NCBI GenBank assembly: GCA_001701295.1
Contig: DAAV01000095.1
Coordinates: 28,449-35,795 of the forward strand
Direction of reading: 5' to 3'
DNA: 7,347 nt
Origin: Bacteroidales bacterium H10
GTDB taxonomy: Bacteria > Bacteroidota > Bacteroidia > Bacteroidales > Muribaculaceae
The translations under genes and the position numbers were made by a program. Positions 5,506 to 7,347 of this stretch are shown piece by piece (positions within the stretch are counted from its first letter, which is position 1; every line of letters starts with the position of its first letter). A model generated the notes under the pieces. The model saw only the letters and a program-made list of their open reading frames with translations, was not told the DNA's origin and did no database searches.

Positions 5506-6987
5506 ATGAATTTCAGATCTATATTGCTTGCCCTGATCGGCTGTGCCGCTTCCGCCCTTTCTCCTTCAGCAGCTGCCGAGTGGACCGATTCCATCCGATA
5601 CCGTGCCGAAGTCGGAGTGACTCTTTCCGATGGCGGACACACTCCGCTGTGGCTTTCCGCCAACCGTTTCGGATTTTCTTCGCTTGAACGCAACAACCTC
5701 TGGCTCCGTGTCGGAGCTTTCAAGGATATGGACCGCACGCGGCGCTTCTCGTGGGGAGCGGGCGTGGATATGGGAGTAGCCCACAGATTTCAGTCAGTCT
5801 TCATGCCTCAGCAGCTCTATGCCGAAGTAAAATACCGTTGCCTCGACGCAATGGCCGGGGCCAAGGAAATCACCGACGGGTTCCTAAATCAGGACCTTTC
5901 GTCGGGCGCATTGACACAAGGATGGAATGCACGTCCGATCCCGCAGATACGCATCGGCATCTTCGACTATGCCGACGTGTGGGGATGCAAGGAAATGTTC
6001 GCCATCAAAGGCCATATAGCCTACGGTATGTTCTCCGACAACTGGTGGCTCGATCGCTGGGCAAGCAAAGACTACAAATATACACTTAATACTCTTTATT
6101 GCTCCCGGGCTATTTATTTCCGAGGAGGTAATGCCCGGAAATTCCCTCTTGAAGGAGAACTGGGACTCGTGATGGACTCCCAGTTCGGAGGCAAGACTTG
6201 GTATCCTGGCAAGGACGGTGGCCATTGGGAAAAACACCCCACCTACCTCAAGGCCTGGGTGAAGGCTCTGATCCCTATGAGCGGCGGCGATGACACCCGT
6301 GGCGGCGAACAGATGAATGTCGAAGGAAACTTCCTCGGCAACTGGTCTTTCTCGCTCAAGTGGCAGGATCCGTCCGGATGGATGGCCCGGCTCTATTATC
6401 AGCATTATTTCGAAGACCACTCCATGCTTTTCTTCGACTATCCCTGGAAAGACGGACTCTACGGTGTGGAAGGCAAGTTGCCGAAAAATCCTTTCGTCTC
6501 CGGAATAGTATACGAATTCCTCTATATGAAGGATCAGGCGGGACCTGTCTATTGGGATCATACTCCTGAAATAGACTATCAGATTTCCGAACGCGACGAA
6601 TATTATAACAATTATATCTACAACGGCTGGCAAAACTGGGGCCAGGGTATCGGAAACCCTCTTGCGTCGGCTCCTCTTTATAATGCGGACCATTACATGC
6701 GTTTCGCATCGACGCGTATCGTTTCGCACCATATAGGCATCAACGGCGAGCCCTCGCGCAACGTCTCTTACCGCGCCCTGGTATCCCACACGCGCAGCTG
6801 GGGCACTTATGCCGTGCCCTTCCGGCACACCATGAGCAATACCTCATGGCTGGCCGAAGTAAAATATCATCCCCGTTCGCTCCGCGGATGGGAAGCCTCT
6901 CTTTCGCTTGCGATGGATCACGGCAAACTTCTCGGCAACTCTTTCGGCGGAATGCTGACAATATCCAAATCGGGCTGGTTTAAATAA
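5506..6987 (+). CDS. Wzi-like capsule assembly outer-membrane protein
   Basis: The 493-residue protein matches the capsule assembly Wzi family, outer-membrane beta-barrels that bind and anchor capsular polysaccharide at the cell surface. Visible signs are an N-terminal signal sequence (hydrophobic residues 5-18, likely cleavage after Ala24 in SAAAE), the opening RYRAEVGVTLSDGGHTPLWL typical of Bacteroidetes members, alternating aromatic strands throughout (YAEVKYR, WLAEVKYHPRS, WQDPSGWMARLYYQHYF) and a terminal strand ending GWFK. The length is close to E. coli Wzi (479). The ATG at 5506 is preferred over an in-frame GTG at 5500 because MNFRSILLALIG makes a normal signal peptide start. LIGC at residues 10-13 also resembles a lipobox, so lipidation cannot be excluded. 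It has its own promoter, and a lipoprotein gene follows after 62 bp. It could act with the nearby glycosyltransferases, but that link is only proximity. Confidence 0.85.
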   Translation: MNFRSILLALIGCAASALSPSAAAEWTDSIRYRAEVGVTLSDGGHTPLWLSANRFGFSSLERNNLWLRVGAFKDMDRTRRFSWGAGVDMGVAHRFQSVFMPQQLYAEVKYRCLDAMAGAKEITDGFLNQDLSSGALTQGWNARPIPQIRIGIFDYADVWGCKEMFAIKGHIAYGMFSDNWWLDRWASKDYKYTLNTLYCSRAIYFRGGNARKFPLEGELGLVMDSQFGGKTWYPGKDGGHWEKHPTYLKAWVKALIPMSGGDDTRGGEQMNVEGNFLGNWSFSLKWQDPSGWMARLYYQHYFEDHSMLFFDYPWKDGLYGVEGKLPKNPFVSGIVYEFLYMKDQAGPVYWDHTPEIDYQISERDEYYNNYIYNGWQNWGQGIGNPLASAPLYNADHYMRFASTRIVSHHIGINGEPSRNVSYRALVSHTRSWGTYAVPFRHTMSNTSWLAEVKYHPRSLRGWEASLSLAMDHGKLLGNSFGGMLTISKSGWFK

Positions 6988-7049
6988 TTCCTCTTTATTT
7001 TTTATACTTACCGGTAATTAATACCCACATCGATCAAATTACTACTGAC

Positions 7050-7347
7050 ATGCGCAAAATATTCAATATTATTCTTCTTTTCGTGACCATCATTGCAGCC
7101 GGTTCCTGCAGGCGCGCCTCCGACAATGGAAAGATCGACGGCTTCTGGCGTATCGACGAGATAAACTACAAGGCCTCAGGTGAGACTGTCTGCCCCTCCG
7201 GCCTTTTCATAGCCGTAAATCTCGAACTGCTGCAACTTGATGATCCCGCCGTAAAACACACCGGCATAATCTCCTACCATAAAGGCGACAGCCGGCTCGG
7301 TGTCGAATTTCCTTACAATCCCTCGAAGGAGGAACTTTACAGATTCG
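7050..7347 (+). CDS. Predicted lipoprotein, possibly lipocalin-like (partial, 5' end)
   Basis: An ATG at 7050 opens a frame that continues past the window edge, giving 99 residues. The start MRKIFNIILLFVTIIAAGSC is a lipoprotein signal peptide: Arg2 and Lys3, a hydrophobic core, and lipobox AGSC with Cys20 as the lipidated residue. The mature part contains GKIDGFWRIDEINYK soon after the cysteine, then strand-like segments (LFIAVNLELLQL, HTGIISYH, RLGVEFPYN). A small Gly-x-Trp motif near the N terminus followed by beta strands fits the lipocalin-like lipoproteins common in Bacteroidales, but the family call is tentative with the rest missing. It is likely co-transcribed with the Wzi-like gene, because no terminator or TAnnTTTG box lies in the 62-bp gap. 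Confidence 0.75.
   Translation, partial: MRKIFNIILLFVTIIAAGSCRRASDNGKIDGFWRIDEINYKASGETVCPSGLFIAVNLELLQLDDPAVKHTGIISYHKGDSRLGVEFPYNPSKEELYRF

Noticed and set aside
5498..5509. GTG start at 5500 for the Wzi-like gene, and a three-codon ATG-TGT-ATA-TGA leader frame ending on its ATG
   Set aside because: The ATG at 5506 gives a normal signal peptide. The minimal frame overlaps as ATGA but is short enough to be chance in an A/T-rich leader.
5884..6828. Long open frame on the minus strand opposite the Wzi-like gene
   Set aside because: It is a shadow of the barrel gene with a Cys/His/Arg-rich composition that reflects reverse-strand codon bias, and it has no start context.
7008..7017. Ten-base palindrome TTACCGGTAA between the Wzi-like gene and the lipoprotein gene
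   Set aside because: A single short palindrome with no second copy in the window is too little to call an operator.
1..7347. CRISPR array, insertion sequence, phage or integrase signature, attachment site at the tRNA genes
   Set aside because: No spaced repeats, transposase motifs or terminal inverted repeats were seen. The only long repeat is the tRNA-Glu pair, whose ends match the tRNA body, and the segment between them is rpsT, not an integrated element.

Overview
The window looks like chromosomal DNA from a Bacteroidales bacterium, possibly of the Muribaculaceae or Bacteroides type. The family assignment is an inference. The supporting signs are promoters of the TTTG-N20-TAnnTTTG type upstream of three transcription units, A/T-rich start regions with no clear Shine-Dalgarno sequences, a secreted bleomycin-hydrolase-like peptidase, and a Wzi-type capsule assembly barrel followed by a lipoprotein. 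No mobile element, CRISPR array, integrase or phage gene is visible. Most of the window is ordinary housekeeping and envelope biology.

Layout. Positions 1-156 are the 3' end of an unrecognised gene. A promoter at 162-193 and a roughly 100-nt leader with a 17-bp tandem repeat and alternative stems precede a secreted C1-family cysteine peptidase (303-1529). A GC-rich hairpin (1544-1577) ends just six bases before a two-gene glycosyltransferase unit: a GT2 enzyme (1584-2573) overlapping by ATGA with a GT4-like enzyme (2570-3838). The GT4 gene runs tail-to-tail into a TupA-like ATP-grasp gene on the minus strand (3829-4722), and the two coding ends overlap by 10 bp.

Further right, on the minus strand and read from 5393 down to 4751, is a compact unit: promoter, tRNA-Glu(UUC), rpsT (ribosomal protein S20), a second identical tRNA-Glu(UUC), then an intrinsic terminator. 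Divergent from it, with its own promoter at about 5408-5440, is a Wzi-like outer-membrane protein (5506-6987). It is followed after 62 bp by the start of a predicted lipoprotein that continues beyond the window.

How the genes fit together. The two glycosyltransferases, the ATP-grasp ligase-like protein and the Wzi-like barrel are all of kinds used in building or anchoring surface polysaccharide, so the window may be a small scattered envelope-glycan neighbourhood. They lie in at least three transcription units and no complete capsule locus is seen. The tRNA-Glu/rpsT unit belongs to translation. The best leads are the rpsT gene set between two identical tRNA genes, the repeat-bearing leader of the peptidase gene, and the hairpin abutting the GT2 start codon.
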